Assembly: GCA_030151725.1 (NCBI GenBank)
Contig: JASLDD010000238.1
Location: forward strand, 1 to 27,591
Length of the DNA stretch: 27,591 nt
Reading direction: 5' to 3'
Source: Solirubrobacteraceae bacterium
GTDB lineage: Bacteria; Actinomycetota; Thermoleophilia; Solirubrobacterales; Solirubrobacteraceae
A program made the translations under genes and the position numbers. Shown here one piece after another: positions 1-7,117 of the stretch; position 1 is the stretch's first letter; each line of letters starts with the position of its first letter. The notes beneath the pieces are model-generated. The model made no database searches, was not told the origin of the DNA, and was given only the letters and a program-made list of their open reading frames with translations.

Positions 1-22
1 CCCCACCTCCAGGAAGCGGTCC

Positions 23-442
23 CTACTTGGACTTGCACGCCGCACGCGCGCGTTCCCTGTCGGCGCCTGCCGGTACAGCCGACTTTTCGATGACTTCGGC
101 GCACACTTCGCGTGCGGCACGCTTGATCGCAGCTGTGTCGCCTCTGGCAGCTGCGCCGCAAACCGCCTCCAGTTTCGATTTGGCGCCCGCCGGCAGCGAG
201 CTCTCCGCTGCGATCTGCTGTTTGCAGGTGGCGATGGCAGCCTGGATGCTCGAGCTGCTCGTGGAGGAGCCTTTGGCCGTTGATGTGCTCGGCGCGGAGG
301 TGGAAGTGGACGCAGTGGGCGCCGTCGTGGCGGTGCTCGAGCTGGTCTGGGTGCTCGAGCTCGAGCTGCTGCTTCCACACCCGACAACGAGCACGCTGCA
401 GGCGAGCAGGCCGGCAAGCCATGAGACTCGGCTTTGGATCAT
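23..442 (-). CDS. Small lipoprotein with duplicated Cys-x21-Cys module
   Basis: Predicted secreted lipoprotein of 139 residues; function unknown. The N-terminus is a type II signal peptide: a hydrophobic stretch at 8-20, then a lipobox ending V-V-G-C with the lipidated cysteine at 22. A Ser/Thr-rich low-complexity linker (23-65) probably spans the wall. The folded part (66-139) contains two similar halves. Each has a cysteine, then S-x-(L/V)-P-A-G-A, then a second cysteine exactly 22 residues on (C73/C95 and C114/C136), so two disulfides are plausible outside the cell. The ATG at 442 is supported by a strong upstream ribosome site (AAGGGGGAG on the minus strand). It is transcribed away from the window interior, and no partner gene is visible on its left. 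The lipoprotein call is secure; I do not recognise a named family. Confidence 0.8.
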   Translation of the reverse strand: MIQSRVSWLAGLLACSVLVVGCGSSSSSSSTQTSSSTATTAPTASTSTSAPSTSTAKGSSTSSSSIQAAIATCKQQIAAESSLPAGAKSKLEAVCGAAARGDTAAIKRAAREVCAEVIEKSAVPAGADRERARAACKSK

Positions 443-523
443 GCGTTCTCCCCCTTTGTAGGAGGCACTCGCCCGTAGCTGTGCTGCCGCCGGGCCAAGC
501 GCCGTGTGGGGGAAGGCTACCGT

Positions 524-2008
524 TCATACGCCGACCGGCTCAGCTGCGGCGGTGCTCTGCGCCCTAGGCGGCTCGAGCTGATCGGCAACACGCTTGGCGC
601 TATCGGTAGCCCGGCGCGTGGTGCTTGCGAAGCCGAGCGCCAGGCTGGTGGCGCCACAGGCCGAGACGAGCCACCAGCCGGTGTGGCTGCCGCTGATGAA
701 GCCGGGCCCCACCGACGCCGCGCCGGCCGCCGCGAGTGCACCGGCGATGGCGACCCCGAGTGTCTGGCCGACCTGGCGCGAGGTCGATGCCACGGCGGCC
801 GCTACCCCGGCCTGCGCCGGGGGCATTCCGAGCACGGCCGTATTGGTGATCGGCGGGTTGATCATCCCGAAGCCAATCCCAAAGATGAGGTAGGCGGGGA
901 ACAAGGATGTGAGCGAGGTAGCTGTGCCAACGCTCGTCATAAGAGCTGCTCCGACCATGATCCCGAGCCCTCCCGCGATCAGGCCGATGCGCGGGCCTCT
1001 GCGGCCCACCACACGCCCGGAGAGCGGGGCGAAGATCAGCGTCATGGCCGCGATCGGGAGGGTGTATAGACCGGCGCGCAGCGCCGAGAGGCCGCGGACC
1101 TCCTGCAGGTAAAGCGTGTTCAAGAACAGGAAGCCACCCAGCGCAGCGAAGGCGAGAACGGCAATAGCACTGGCGCTCGAGAAGGGGATGCTGCTAAAGA
1201 AGCGCATCTCGAGCAACGGCTCGACGCGCCGGCGCTCATACGTAAGCAACGCGCCCACTGCAACGAGCGCGAGGCCGAACAACCCCAGTGTCTGCGCCGA
1301 CAGCCAGCCGGCGGAGGGTCCCTCGATGATTGCGTAGGTCAGCGACGCAAGCAGGACGATCACGAGCACCTGCCCGACGGGGTCCAGGCGACGCGGGTGC
1401 GGGGCGCGCGACTCGGGCACGAAGCGTATGGCAAGCGCGATGGCGAGCAGCCCCACGGGCACGTTGATCCAGAAGATCGAGCGCCAGCCGATCGACTGCA
1501 CGAGCGCGCCGCCCACGACCGGGCCGAGAGCGAGGCTGATGCCCACAGTGGCTCCCCACACGCCAATCGCCTGGGCGCGCTCGCGGGCGTCGGTGAACAC
1601 GTTGCGGATGATCGACATCGCCACCGGGTTGAGCATCGAGCCGCCGACCGCCTGCAGCATCCTGAACGCGATCAGCCATCCCAGGCTCGGCGCGATGCTG
1701 CAGAGCAACGATGCGAGCGTGAACAGGGTCAGCCCAGTCTGGAAGACTCGTCGGCGGCCAAGCCGGTCGGCCATCGAGCCCGACAGCATCAACAGGCTCG
1801 CCAGCACCATCGTGTAGGCAACCACCGTCCACTGCAGCCCTGACACCGTCGTGTGCAGCTCGCGCCCGATCGACGGCAGCGCGACGTTGACGATCGTGTT
1901 GTCCAAGCCGACGATCAGGAGGCTCATGCAGCAGATCGCGAGGATCAGGCGCCGGCGCGCGCGGGTCGGCTCGGCGGAGACGTCGGGTGCTGGAGCTGGA
2001 GCTGGCAC
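524..2008 (-). CDS. MFS transporter, DHA2 (14-TM drug:H+ antiporter) family
   Basis: Integral membrane exporter of 494 residues, the usual length for the EmrB/QacA (DHA2) branch of the major facilitator superfamily. These proteins expel drugs or other small hydrophobic compounds using the proton gradient. Visible signatures are LDNTIVNVALP in TM1 (35-45), the loop motif A GSMADRLGRRR (77-87), R-x-x-Q in TM4 (116-119), the antiporter motif C with GPVVGG in TM5 (162-167), and G-W-R-x-I-F-x-I-N-V-P (174-184). The start is GTG at 2008, after which a Pro/Ala-rich cytosolic tail leads into TM1. No regulator gene adjoins it. It diverges from the gene at 2191 across about 180 bases in which I see no clear operator. 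The substrate cannot be predicted. The family assignment is firm. Confidence 0.92.
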   Translation of the reverse strand: MPAPAPAPDVSAEPTRARRRLILAICCMSLLIVGLDNTIVNVALPSIGRELHTTVSGLQWTVVAYTMVLASLLMLSGSMADRLGRRRVFQTGLTLFTLASLLCSIAPSLGWLIAFRMLQAVGGSMLNPVAMSIIRNVFTDARERAQAIGVWGATVGISLALGPVVGGALVQSIGWRSIFWINVPVGLLAIALAIRFVPESRAPHPRRLDPVGQVLVIVLLASLTYAIIEGPSAGWLSAQTLGLFGLALVAVGALLTYERRRVEPLLEMRFFSSIPFSSASAIAVLAFAALGGFLFLNTLYLQEVRGLSALRAGLYTLPIAAMTLIFAPLSGRVVGRRGPRIGLIAGGLGIMVGAALMTSVGTATSLTSLFPAYLIFGIGFGMINPPITNTAVLGMPPAQAGVAAAVASTSRQVGQTLGVAIAGALAAAGAASVGPGFISGSHTGWWLVSACGATSLALGFASTTRRATDSAKRVADQLEPPRAQSTAAAEPVGV

Positions 2009-2190
2009 CCACTCAGTGTGCCCAGCCGTTCAAGGGGACCCCCTCAGAGCGACCCTGCGCTCCTCGCAATCTCGGCCTTGGAATACGGCTTTCTACGCAG
2101 CGCTCGCTCGCCTCTCTACCGATGACCGGGGCAGCGGAAGACGGCAGGCTCCTCTCAAGTGAACATGAACCCAGGAGACGAGGAGCAGTC

Positions 2191-2841
2191 ATGAGGAAAG
2201 CATTTGAGATTGGCGGGATGGTCGCGGCTGTCGTGTTGATCGGGTTTGGTATCGCGGCGATAGCGATCGGAGCACACGGTCGCAGCACGGTCCGTGACAA
2301 CCTGGCCGAACAGAAGATCGTGGGCACACCCGACATGACGCCGACGGCGATCAAGGGCGAGGCCGCCAAGGCCGGACTGAACGTCTCGAACATTGCCATC
2401 CCGAGCTGCTCGGTGGCCAACAAGGCCGTAACCGACGGCGCGACGGCCCGCTGCTTTGCGCAGTACATGAAAATTCACGCTCTGGAGGCAACGAGCGGGG
2501 CGCTCTATTCGCAGATGCCACGCTATGCCACCGCCAACGGTGCGGGGACGAACGAAGAAGCCAAGGCACTCAAGGACGCCGCCGGCAAGCCGGCTGAAAA
2601 CCCCGCGCGTAACGTGTGGGTGCAAGAGACGGCGCTTTCGACGGCACTGAACACCAGCTACATGGCCGAGCAGATCTCCCTGTTCGGGATCGTGGTCGGC
2701 ATCGCGCTGCTGCTGAGCGGTGTGGGCTTTGGGATCCTCGCGGTGGGAGGCGCACTGCGCAACCGTGAGTCGGCTATCGCCGAGCTGACCACACGCAGCC
2801 ACCGAGGCGCGGCGGTCTCCCCGACGCCGACTCCTGCCTGA
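2191..2841 (+). CDS. Two-TM membrane protein of unknown function
   Basis: Protein of 216 residues with a TM helix near the N-terminus (about 9-27), an extracytoplasmic domain of roughly 120 residues with a probable disulfide (the C of PSCSV and the C of ARCFA), a second TM helix (about 165-190) and a Pro/Thr-rich tail. The domain contains I-V-G-T-P-D-M-T-P and L-N-T-S-Y-M-A. I recall similar actinobacterial proteins, some mislabelled in databases as aromatic ring-opening dioxygenase LigA, but I see no enzyme motif. I chose the ATG at 2191 because GGAGACGAGGAG lies just upstream. The frame is open back to 1987, but the upstream part is low quality and overlaps the divergent transporter. A 9-codon ORF (2165-2194) overlaps the start by ATGA. 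Role unknown. Confidence 0.8.
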   Translation: MRKAFEIGGMVAAVVLIGFGIAAIAIGAHGRSTVRDNLAEQKIVGTPDMTPTAIKGEAAKAGLNVSNIAIPSCSVANKAVTDGATARCFAQYMKIHALEATSGALYSQMPRYATANGAGTNEEAKALKDAAGKPAENPARNVWVQETALSTALNTSYMAEQISLFGIVVGIALLLSGVGFGILAVGGALRNRESAIAELTTRSHRGAAVSPTPTPA

Positions 2842-2995
2842 GGCTGATCGTTTAGCCGCCCCGGTCCGCGTCGAACCTGGCCACCCAGGATGTGCGGATC
2901 GGGGCATTAGCGCGACAACGCCACTGACTGGCGGAGTTCCACAAATTGGGATATCGTCAGGCCTTCCAGGCTTCCTGCCAGAGCGCACTGCAGTC

Positions 2996-4483
2996 ATGGC
3001 GACAGACGACATCTTCCCCGGGGCGCGGATCCTGCCAGGCGATCCTCGGTATTCGACGCTGATCCTCGGGTTCAACCCACGCTGGGTGGGCAGCCCGGGC
3101 TATGTGCAGCTGTGTGGCGACACGGACCAAGTCGTGGAAGCCGTGCGTCAGGCGGTTGAAGGTGGGCTCAGGATCACGGTGCGCGGTGGTGGGCACTGCT
3201 ACGAGGATTTCGTGAGCGGCAACGACGGCGGGGTCATCGTCGACTTGACGCCGATGAACGGGGTGTACAAGGACGCTCAGTCGGGGCTCTACTGCGTGGA
3301 AGGGGGAGCGACCCTGTGGAACGTCTACTCAGAGCTCTACCGGATGTTCGGCGTAACGCTTCCAGGCGGTTCCTGCTACTCGGTGGGCGTGGGCGGTCAT
3401 GTCACAGGAGGCGGCTACGGACTGCTCTCACGCAAGCATGGCCTGACGGTCGACTACCTGCATGCGGTGGAGATCATATGCGTGGACGCCAAGGGACAGG
3501 TGCAGGCGATAACCGTCGGCCGGGAATCGAGGGACCCTGACGAACAACGTCTCTTGTGGGCGCACCTCGGCGGGGGTGGCGGCAACTTCGGGATCGTGAC
3601 CCGCTTCTGGTTCAGTGACCTGCCGCAAGCTCCGAGCATGGCCTACCTCTGGAACCTGGCCTTCGACTGGGACGAGATCGAACACGGCGACTTCGCCACG
3701 CTGATGACCAACTACGGCGAGTTCTTTGAAGCGAACAGCGAAGTCGCCAGCCCCTTCGCCGGCCTGTTCACGCTCCTTCACCTGCCACAGAAGAGCCCGG
3801 GCTCGCAAGTGGTACTGACCATGCAATACGTGGGCGACGAACCCTCGCGCCTGCAGAGTTTCAGAGATGAAGTCGCACACGCGTTGCCGAGCGCGAAGGC
3901 ACAGCGCGTGCCCGTGGGCTATCACCAGCCCCCGTCCGACAGCGCCGAAGTGCGCGAGCTGTCGTGGCTGGGGGCCACCCAGCAACTCAACGGCTGCACG
4001 CCAAATCTGCGCGGCAAGTACAAGTCCGCCTACATGGTCAAAGGCTTTCCATCCGGGCAGATCGACGCAATGTGGGAGCACCTCGCGGAACCGTCGTTTG
4101 CCAACCCCCGCGCGCTTCTGCAGATCGACTCCTACGGCTGCCAGGTGAACGCCGTGCGCTCCAGTGCCACCGCTGTTCCACAGCGTTCGTCGATCATGAA
4201 GCTCCAGTTCCAGACCTACTGGACGGAACCCAGCGAAGACTTAGACAACCTGGGTTGGATCAGAGGGTTCTACGAAGACAAGGCCATGTACGGCGCCCGC
4301 GGGCCCGTGCCCGACGGGACGATGGACGGCTGCTATGTGAACTACCCGGATGTGGACCTGATCGATTGGCAGCACCTCTACTATCAGGGCGGCTACCCTG
4401 CTCTGCAGCTCGTGAAGAAGCGCTGGGATCCGCTCAACATCTTCAACCACAAGCAGTCGATCGAGCTGCCCAACGAGGAATGA
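2996..4483 (+). CDS. FAD-dependent oxidoreductase, berberine bridge enzyme (BBE) type
   Basis: Flavoprotein oxidase or dehydrogenase of 495 residues from the PCMH-type FAD family. Members oxidise sugars, alkaloids, cannabinoids or polyketide intermediates, so the substrate is open. The N-terminal FAD domain (about 30-210) has VRGGGH ending at H67 and PGGSCYSVGVGGH with C127. These are the two positions that give bicovalent flavin attachment (8-alpha-histidyl and 6-S-cysteinyl) in the BBE group. The C-terminal BBE domain is clear: Y-V-N-Y-P-D and W-D-P-L-N-I-F-N-H-K-Q-S-I close to the end. No signal peptide is apparent, so it is probably cytosolic. The ATG at 2996 has little Shine-Dalgarno. 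Seven bases separate its stop from the next gene, so the two are probably co-transcribed. Confidence 0.92.
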   Translation: MATDDIFPGARILPGDPRYSTLILGFNPRWVGSPGYVQLCGDTDQVVEAVRQAVEGGLRITVRGGGHCYEDFVSGNDGGVIVDLTPMNGVYKDAQSGLYCVEGGATLWNVYSELYRMFGVTLPGGSCYSVGVGGHVTGGGYGLLSRKHGLTVDYLHAVEIICVDAKGQVQAITVGRESRDPDEQRLLWAHLGGGGGNFGIVTRFWFSDLPQAPSMAYLWNLAFDWDEIEHGDFATLMTNYGEFFEANSEVASPFAGLFTLLHLPQKSPGSQVVLTMQYVGDEPSRLQSFRDEVAHALPSAKAQRVPVGYHQPPSDSAEVRELSWLGATQQLNGCTPNLRGKYKSAYMVKGFPSGQIDAMWEHLAEPSFANPRALLQIDSYGCQVNAVRSSATAVPQRSSIMKLQFQTYWTEPSEDLDNLGWIRGFYEDKAMYGARGPVPDGTMDGCYVNYPDVDLIDWQHLYYQGGYPALQLVKKRWDPLNIFNHKQSIELPNEE

Positions 4484-4490
4484 GAGAACC

Positions 4491-5153
4491 GTGCCGAGAG
4501 CCGTCGGATACAGAGATGAAGGCATGTTCGGCTCCCTCGAGACCGTGGGCACGGCCGGAGTCTTCGGTCAGGTCATGGGCCTCGTCGCGATCGCGCTCTG
4601 CTTCTTCACGCTGGGGTCTTACCTGGGTCGCAACATCATCGGCGGAACGTCGATCATCTTCTTCATCGGCGGCTTCGTGTGCATCATCGGACTGAACTTC
4701 GCGCGGCGCTCGGAGAGCCTGTCGATCACGCTGCTGTTCGCCGCCGGTTTGCTGCTCGGACTGGGAATGGGGGGCGTGTTGAACCGCTACGCCGAAGCAG
4801 AGCCCGACGCGGTGTGGCAGGCGGCATCCGCGACAGCGCTGTTCGTGGGCGGTCTCGGCAGCGTCGGGTACGCGATTCGCAAGGACCTCTCCGGCGGTTA
4901 CAGGTTTCTCTTCTTCGCGCTGCTTGCGCTGATCGTGTTCGGGCTTGTGACCGTGTTCGTGGCGATCCCCGGCGGCAACGTGATCTATGCGCTGCTTGGC
5001 CTGGGGATCTTCGGGGCCTACACGGTTCTTGACTTCAACCGCATGCGCCGTGCGGGCATGCAGGAAGCGGTTCCGCTCGCCGCGGGGATCTTCCTGGATG
5101 TGATCAACATCTTCTTGTTCTTCTTGCGGTTGTTCGGCGGCGGGCGGAGCTGA
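4491..5153 (+). CDS. Bax inhibitor-1 / YccA-YbhL family membrane protein
   Basis: Polytopic inner-membrane protein of 220 residues with about seven TM helices; the usual family length is 210-240. Bacterial relatives (YetJ, YccA, YbhL) are pH-sensitive calcium leak channels or FtsH modulators. The family signature lies in the last third: Y-T-V-L-D-F-N-R-M with D181, and L-D-V-I-N-I-F-L-F-F-L-R-L-F-G with D203. These aspartates probably correspond to the paired pH-sensing residues of YetJ. I take the GTG at 4491, preceded by GAGGA overlapping the end of the flavoenzyme gene; an ATG at 4524 is an alternative that would remove 11 residues. No functional link to the flavoenzyme is evident beyond likely co-transcription. 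Confidence 0.9.
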   Translation: MPRAVGYRDEGMFGSLETVGTAGVFGQVMGLVAIALCFFTLGSYLGRNIIGGTSIIFFIGGFVCIIGLNFARRSESLSITLLFAAGLLLGLGMGGVLNRYAEAEPDAVWQAASATALFVGGLGSVGYAIRKDLSGGYRFLFFALLALIVFGLVTVFVAIPGGNVIYALLGLGIFGAYTVLDFNRMRRAGMQEAVPLAAGIFLDVINIFLFFLRLFGGGRS

Positions 5154-5188
5154 CGCAGACTCCGGGCGGTCGCCGCGGATCGGCGAGA

Positions 5189-5521
5189 TTGAATCGCGCC
5201 CGAGAGGCCGAGACCGCCGCCGGCGTGCGACGGATCGATCTCCTCCCAACGCTACGCGACGTGTTGATCGCTCACAAGGCCCGCGTGCCGAACGCGAGTC
5301 CGGAGGCGTTTGTGTTCCCGAGCGCAAAGGACACCCAAATGAGCCAAGAGAGCATTCGAGACCGCGTTCTAGGACCAGCCGTAGCGAAGGCCAACATTCA
5401 GCTCATTCGGGCAGTGACCTCGCCGCTCCCCGATGGGCTGACTCCGCACAAGCTGCGGCACCCCTTCGCCTCGATCCTCATTGCAGTTGGCGTCGACCCG
5501 ACGGTCGGGGTCGATCGCTAA
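5189..5521 (+). pseudogene. Truncated tyrosine recombinase (phage-type integrase) remnant
   Basis: About 110 residues matching only the middle of an integrase catalytic domain. A-G-V-R-R-I-D-L-L-P is followed by R-D-x-L-x-A-H-K and F-V-F-P, then the box II motif T-P-H-K-L-R-H (H87, R90) with F-A-S-I-L-I-A-V-G-V-D-P. The N-terminal arm, the first catalytic arginine and the beta-hairpin lysine are missing. After V-G-V-D-P the frame stops in place of the L-G-H segment and the nucleophilic tyrosine. Homology begins abruptly near 5189 in an open frame with no proper start, just after the previous gene. The product cannot recombine DNA. The break near 5510 abuts the AT-rich Fic promoter. With the tRNA-like fragments near 6850-6955 this marks a decayed integrative element. 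Confidence 0.8.
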
Positions 5522-5535
5522 AGATATTTAAGTTC

Positions 5536-5565
5536 TAGACGATAATACGACTAATCGTCTATACT
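5536..5565 (+). promoter_or_regulatory. Fic promoter with palindromic operator
   Basis: An AT-rich patch, unlike its surroundings, holds a perfect 8-base inverted repeat: TAGACGAT at 5536-5543 and ATCGTCTA at 5554-5561, with a 10-base spacer. The same stretch reads as a promoter: -35 TAGACG (5536-5541), 18 bases, then -10 TATACT (5560-5565). Transcription would begin at or next to the ATG at 5572, giving a leaderless mRNA. Because the repeat covers both promoter elements, a dimeric repressor bound here would block transcription. The winged helix at the C-terminus of the Fic protein is an obvious candidate ligand. The repeat is seen directly; the promoter and autoregulation are inference. Confidence 0.65.
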
Positions 5566-5571
5566 TGCTCC

Positions 5572-6672
5572 ATGATCTACCGAACTCCTCAACCCGATGC
5601 CGCGCTGGAAGCGGAACTCGCCGCGTTCGATGCGCTGCGCGAAAAGCTTGGTGACCAGGCCAGCGTTGCCGGGCGCTGGCTTGACGCTCTGCGCCGTCAG
5701 TGGCGTGCGGCCTCAGCCGAGAGCTCGATCGAGATCGAGGGATTCCATGTGCCCAAAGACGAGACGCTGGCCGTGGCCAGCGGCGGCGAGCCGACCGACC
5801 CAACCGACGAGGACCGGATGGCGCTCTCCTGCTACGCGCGAGCGATGGACCACGTCGGCGTCATGTCCGATGATCCCGTGTTCCGGTGGGTCGATCGTGT
5901 CGTGCTCGACCTTCACTTCGACGCCTGCTACTTCCAGAAGGACAAGGAGCCAGGACAGTACCGCCGGCGCGGTATCGAGGTCACCAGTCCGGAAGGCGGG
6001 CCGCCCGCGTACGTCGGCCCGCCGGCCGACCAGGTACCGCCGCTCATGGGGGAGATCGTGGACTGGCTTGACCATGGTGACCCCGAAGCCCACCTGATCG
6101 TGCGTGCGGCGATGGCCCATCTGCATGTCGTCTCCGTCCATCCATTCCGAGACGGCAACGGACGGATCTCACGAATCGTCCAGTCTCTCGTCCTCGCACG
6201 AGACGGGTTGCTGGCTCCCGAGTTCGTTTCGATCGAGGAATACCTCGGCAGCAACGCATCGGCCTACTACTCCGCACTGCAGGCAGTACAGGGAGGATCA
6301 TTCCAGCCCGAGCGCGACGCGATGCCATTCGTGAGGCTCTGCGTTGAAGCCCACGTAGCGCAAGCCCATCGCCGCCTTAGGCAACTAGCCGAGGCTGGTG
6401 CGCGATGGGCGTACCTCGAGGAGCTCGTGGAACAGCGCGACTGGCCAGGTCGTCTCGTCATCGCCTTGGAGCAGAGCCTCTTCCAGGGCACTGACCGAGC
6501 CGCCTACGCCGCCGAGGCCGACGTCTCGCCACCCACGGCGAGCAGCGACCTACGACGCCTCCACGACGCCAGGCTCATCACTCAGCAAGGAAGAGGACCC
6601 GCCACACGCTACGTCGCAAGCGAGCAGCTCGCTCGTGACGTGCGCGACCACCTCGATTCGAGCAACTTCTAA
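5572..6672 (+). CDS. Fic family AMP-transferase with inhibitory helix and C-terminal winged helix
   Basis: Protein of 366 residues. Fic enzymes usually transfer AMP from ATP to a hydroxyl of a target protein. The core motif H-P-F-R-D-G-N-G-R-I-S-R (190-201) is intact, with catalytic H190. An N-terminal segment S-I-E-I-E-G (52-57) fits the inhibitory-helix consensus [S/T]xxxE[G/N] of class II Fic proteins, so activity is probably held off until released. Residues about 303-352 form a winged helix-turn-helix (A-D-V-S-P-P-T-A-S-S-D-L-R-R-L, then a wing R-G-P-A-T-R-Y). No antitoxin gene adjoins it, consistent with in-cis inhibition. Expression is probably autoregulated through the palindrome over its promoter. 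It sits between an integrase remnant and tRNA-like fragments, so it was probably acquired. Target unknown. Confidence 0.93.
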   Translation: MIYRTPQPDAALEAELAAFDALREKLGDQASVAGRWLDALRRQWRAASAESSIEIEGFHVPKDETLAVASGGEPTDPTDEDRMALSCYARAMDHVGVMSDDPVFRWVDRVVLDLHFDACYFQKDKEPGQYRRRGIEVTSPEGGPPAYVGPPADQVPPLMGEIVDWLDHGDPEAHLIVRAAMAHLHVVSVHPFRDGNGRISRIVQSLVLARDGLLAPEFVSIEEYLGSNASAYYSALQAVQGGSFQPERDAMPFVRLCVEAHVAQAHRRLRQLAEAGARWAYLEELVEQRDWPGRLVIALEQSLFQGTDRAAYAAEADVSPPTASSDLRRLHDARLITQQGRGPATRYVASEQLARDVRDHLDSSNF

Positions 6673-6847
6673 GCTCGACCGATCCTCTGGCACAGTCGCC
6701 AGATGGCTTGTCGTCGGCGCTCAACCTGTCGATCGGTCCATGCTCAGCAGAATTGAGCGCACGATCACGGCGTTGGCGCAACGTATGGTTCGCTCTGGAA
6801 AGGGGGACGCGACACGTCGCCCGGGGGCCCACGCGTGCCTCAAACCC

Positions 6848-6865
6848 AACCTGGATGTACCGCTT
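6848..6865 (-). repeat. tRNA-Arg 3'-part fragment (possible att scar), copy C
   Basis: Eighteen bases matching tRNA-Arg(CCU) positions 7022-7039 with one mismatch (G for C in the middle). On the minus strand this spans from the anticodon loop to the start of the T-arm. The outer flanks do not match convincingly. It shares the same mismatch with copy A, so the two probably descend from one variant sequence rather than separately from the intact gene. Confidence 0.65.
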
Positions 6866-6894
6866 CCTTGGCGGCAGCACCCTCGGTCTGCGAC

Positions 6895-6955
6895 GCCAAA
6901 ACATCGGGCGTGTGCAGGGCTTTTTATGTCAGGAGGGGACCTGGATGTACCGCTT
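6895..6955 (-). repeat. tRNA-Arg 3'-half and downstream-flank duplication, copy A
   Basis: This segment aligns with 6971-7039, which covers the 3' half of the intact tRNA gene plus its downstream flank. Shared blocks in order are GC(C/T)AAAACAT, TGC(A/G)GG followed by a T-rich run, CAGGAG, and CCTGGAT(G/C)TACCGCTT. Copy A lacks about 8 bases that contain the acceptor-stem 3' strand, so it cannot form a tRNA. A copy of a tRNA 3' half beside the functional gene is what site-specific integration into a tRNA leaves behind. A local tandem duplication followed by decay is the alternative. Confidence 0.65.
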
Positions 6956-7003
6956 CTCGCCTCTTGAGCGGCTAAAACATGCTGATTTGCGGGCCTTTTG
7001 TAG

Positions 7004-7075
7004 TGCCCCCGCCAGGAGTCGAACCTGGATCTACCGCTTAGGAGGCGGTCGTCTTATCCATTGGACTACGAGGGC
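7004..7075 (-). tRNA. tRNA-Arg (anticodon CCU)
   Basis: Read on the minus strand, a complete cloverleaf forms. The acceptor is GCCCTCG paired with CGGGGGC (one T-G wobble) with discriminator A. The anticodon stem is ACCGC/GCGGT around loop CTCCTAA, giving anticodon CCU for AGG codons. The T-arm is CCAGG-TTCGACT-CCTGG. The 3' CCA is not encoded. AGG is rare in GC-rich genomes, and such tRNA genes are common integration targets, which fits the fragments immediately downstream. Confidence 0.96.
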
Positions 7076-7117
7076 GCGACCCGTCTGGGCTGTGGGTGAT
7101 CGGGAAAGGCTACCGGC

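Larger units (their letters stand above)
6673..7003. other. Non-coding scar between fic and tRNA-Arg
   Basis: About 330 bases with no convincing gene; the open frames here are short and lack family features or ribosome sites. The right half carries two imperfect copies of the 3' part of the adjacent tRNA gene (listed separately). The left half has only a weak 5-base stem (CTGGC/GCCAG, 6687-6702) and no U-tract, so I do not call a terminator. The simplest reading is residue from insertion and loss of tRNA-targeting elements. Confidence 0.6.

Noticed and set aside
240..380. Repetitive CTCGAGCTG-like DNA in the first gene
   Set aside because: Explained by serine/threonine codon runs of the lipoprotein linker, not a regulatory repeat.
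2034..2042. GGGGACCCC palindrome upstream of the MFS gene
   Set aside because: Short and GC-only; expected often by chance in this composition, and no promoter element is clearly placed with it.
2155..3075. Minus-strand open frame of 306 codons opposite the two-TM protein
   Set aside because: Arg/Pro/Gly-rich composition with no hydrophobic core or motif, and it covers a gene with a good ribosome site.
6848..7039. Three similar repeats spaced about 85-90 bases apart, superficially CRISPR-like
   Set aside because: The repeats are parts of a tRNA gene, differ in length, and the intervals share homology with the tRNA flank. There are no cas genes.
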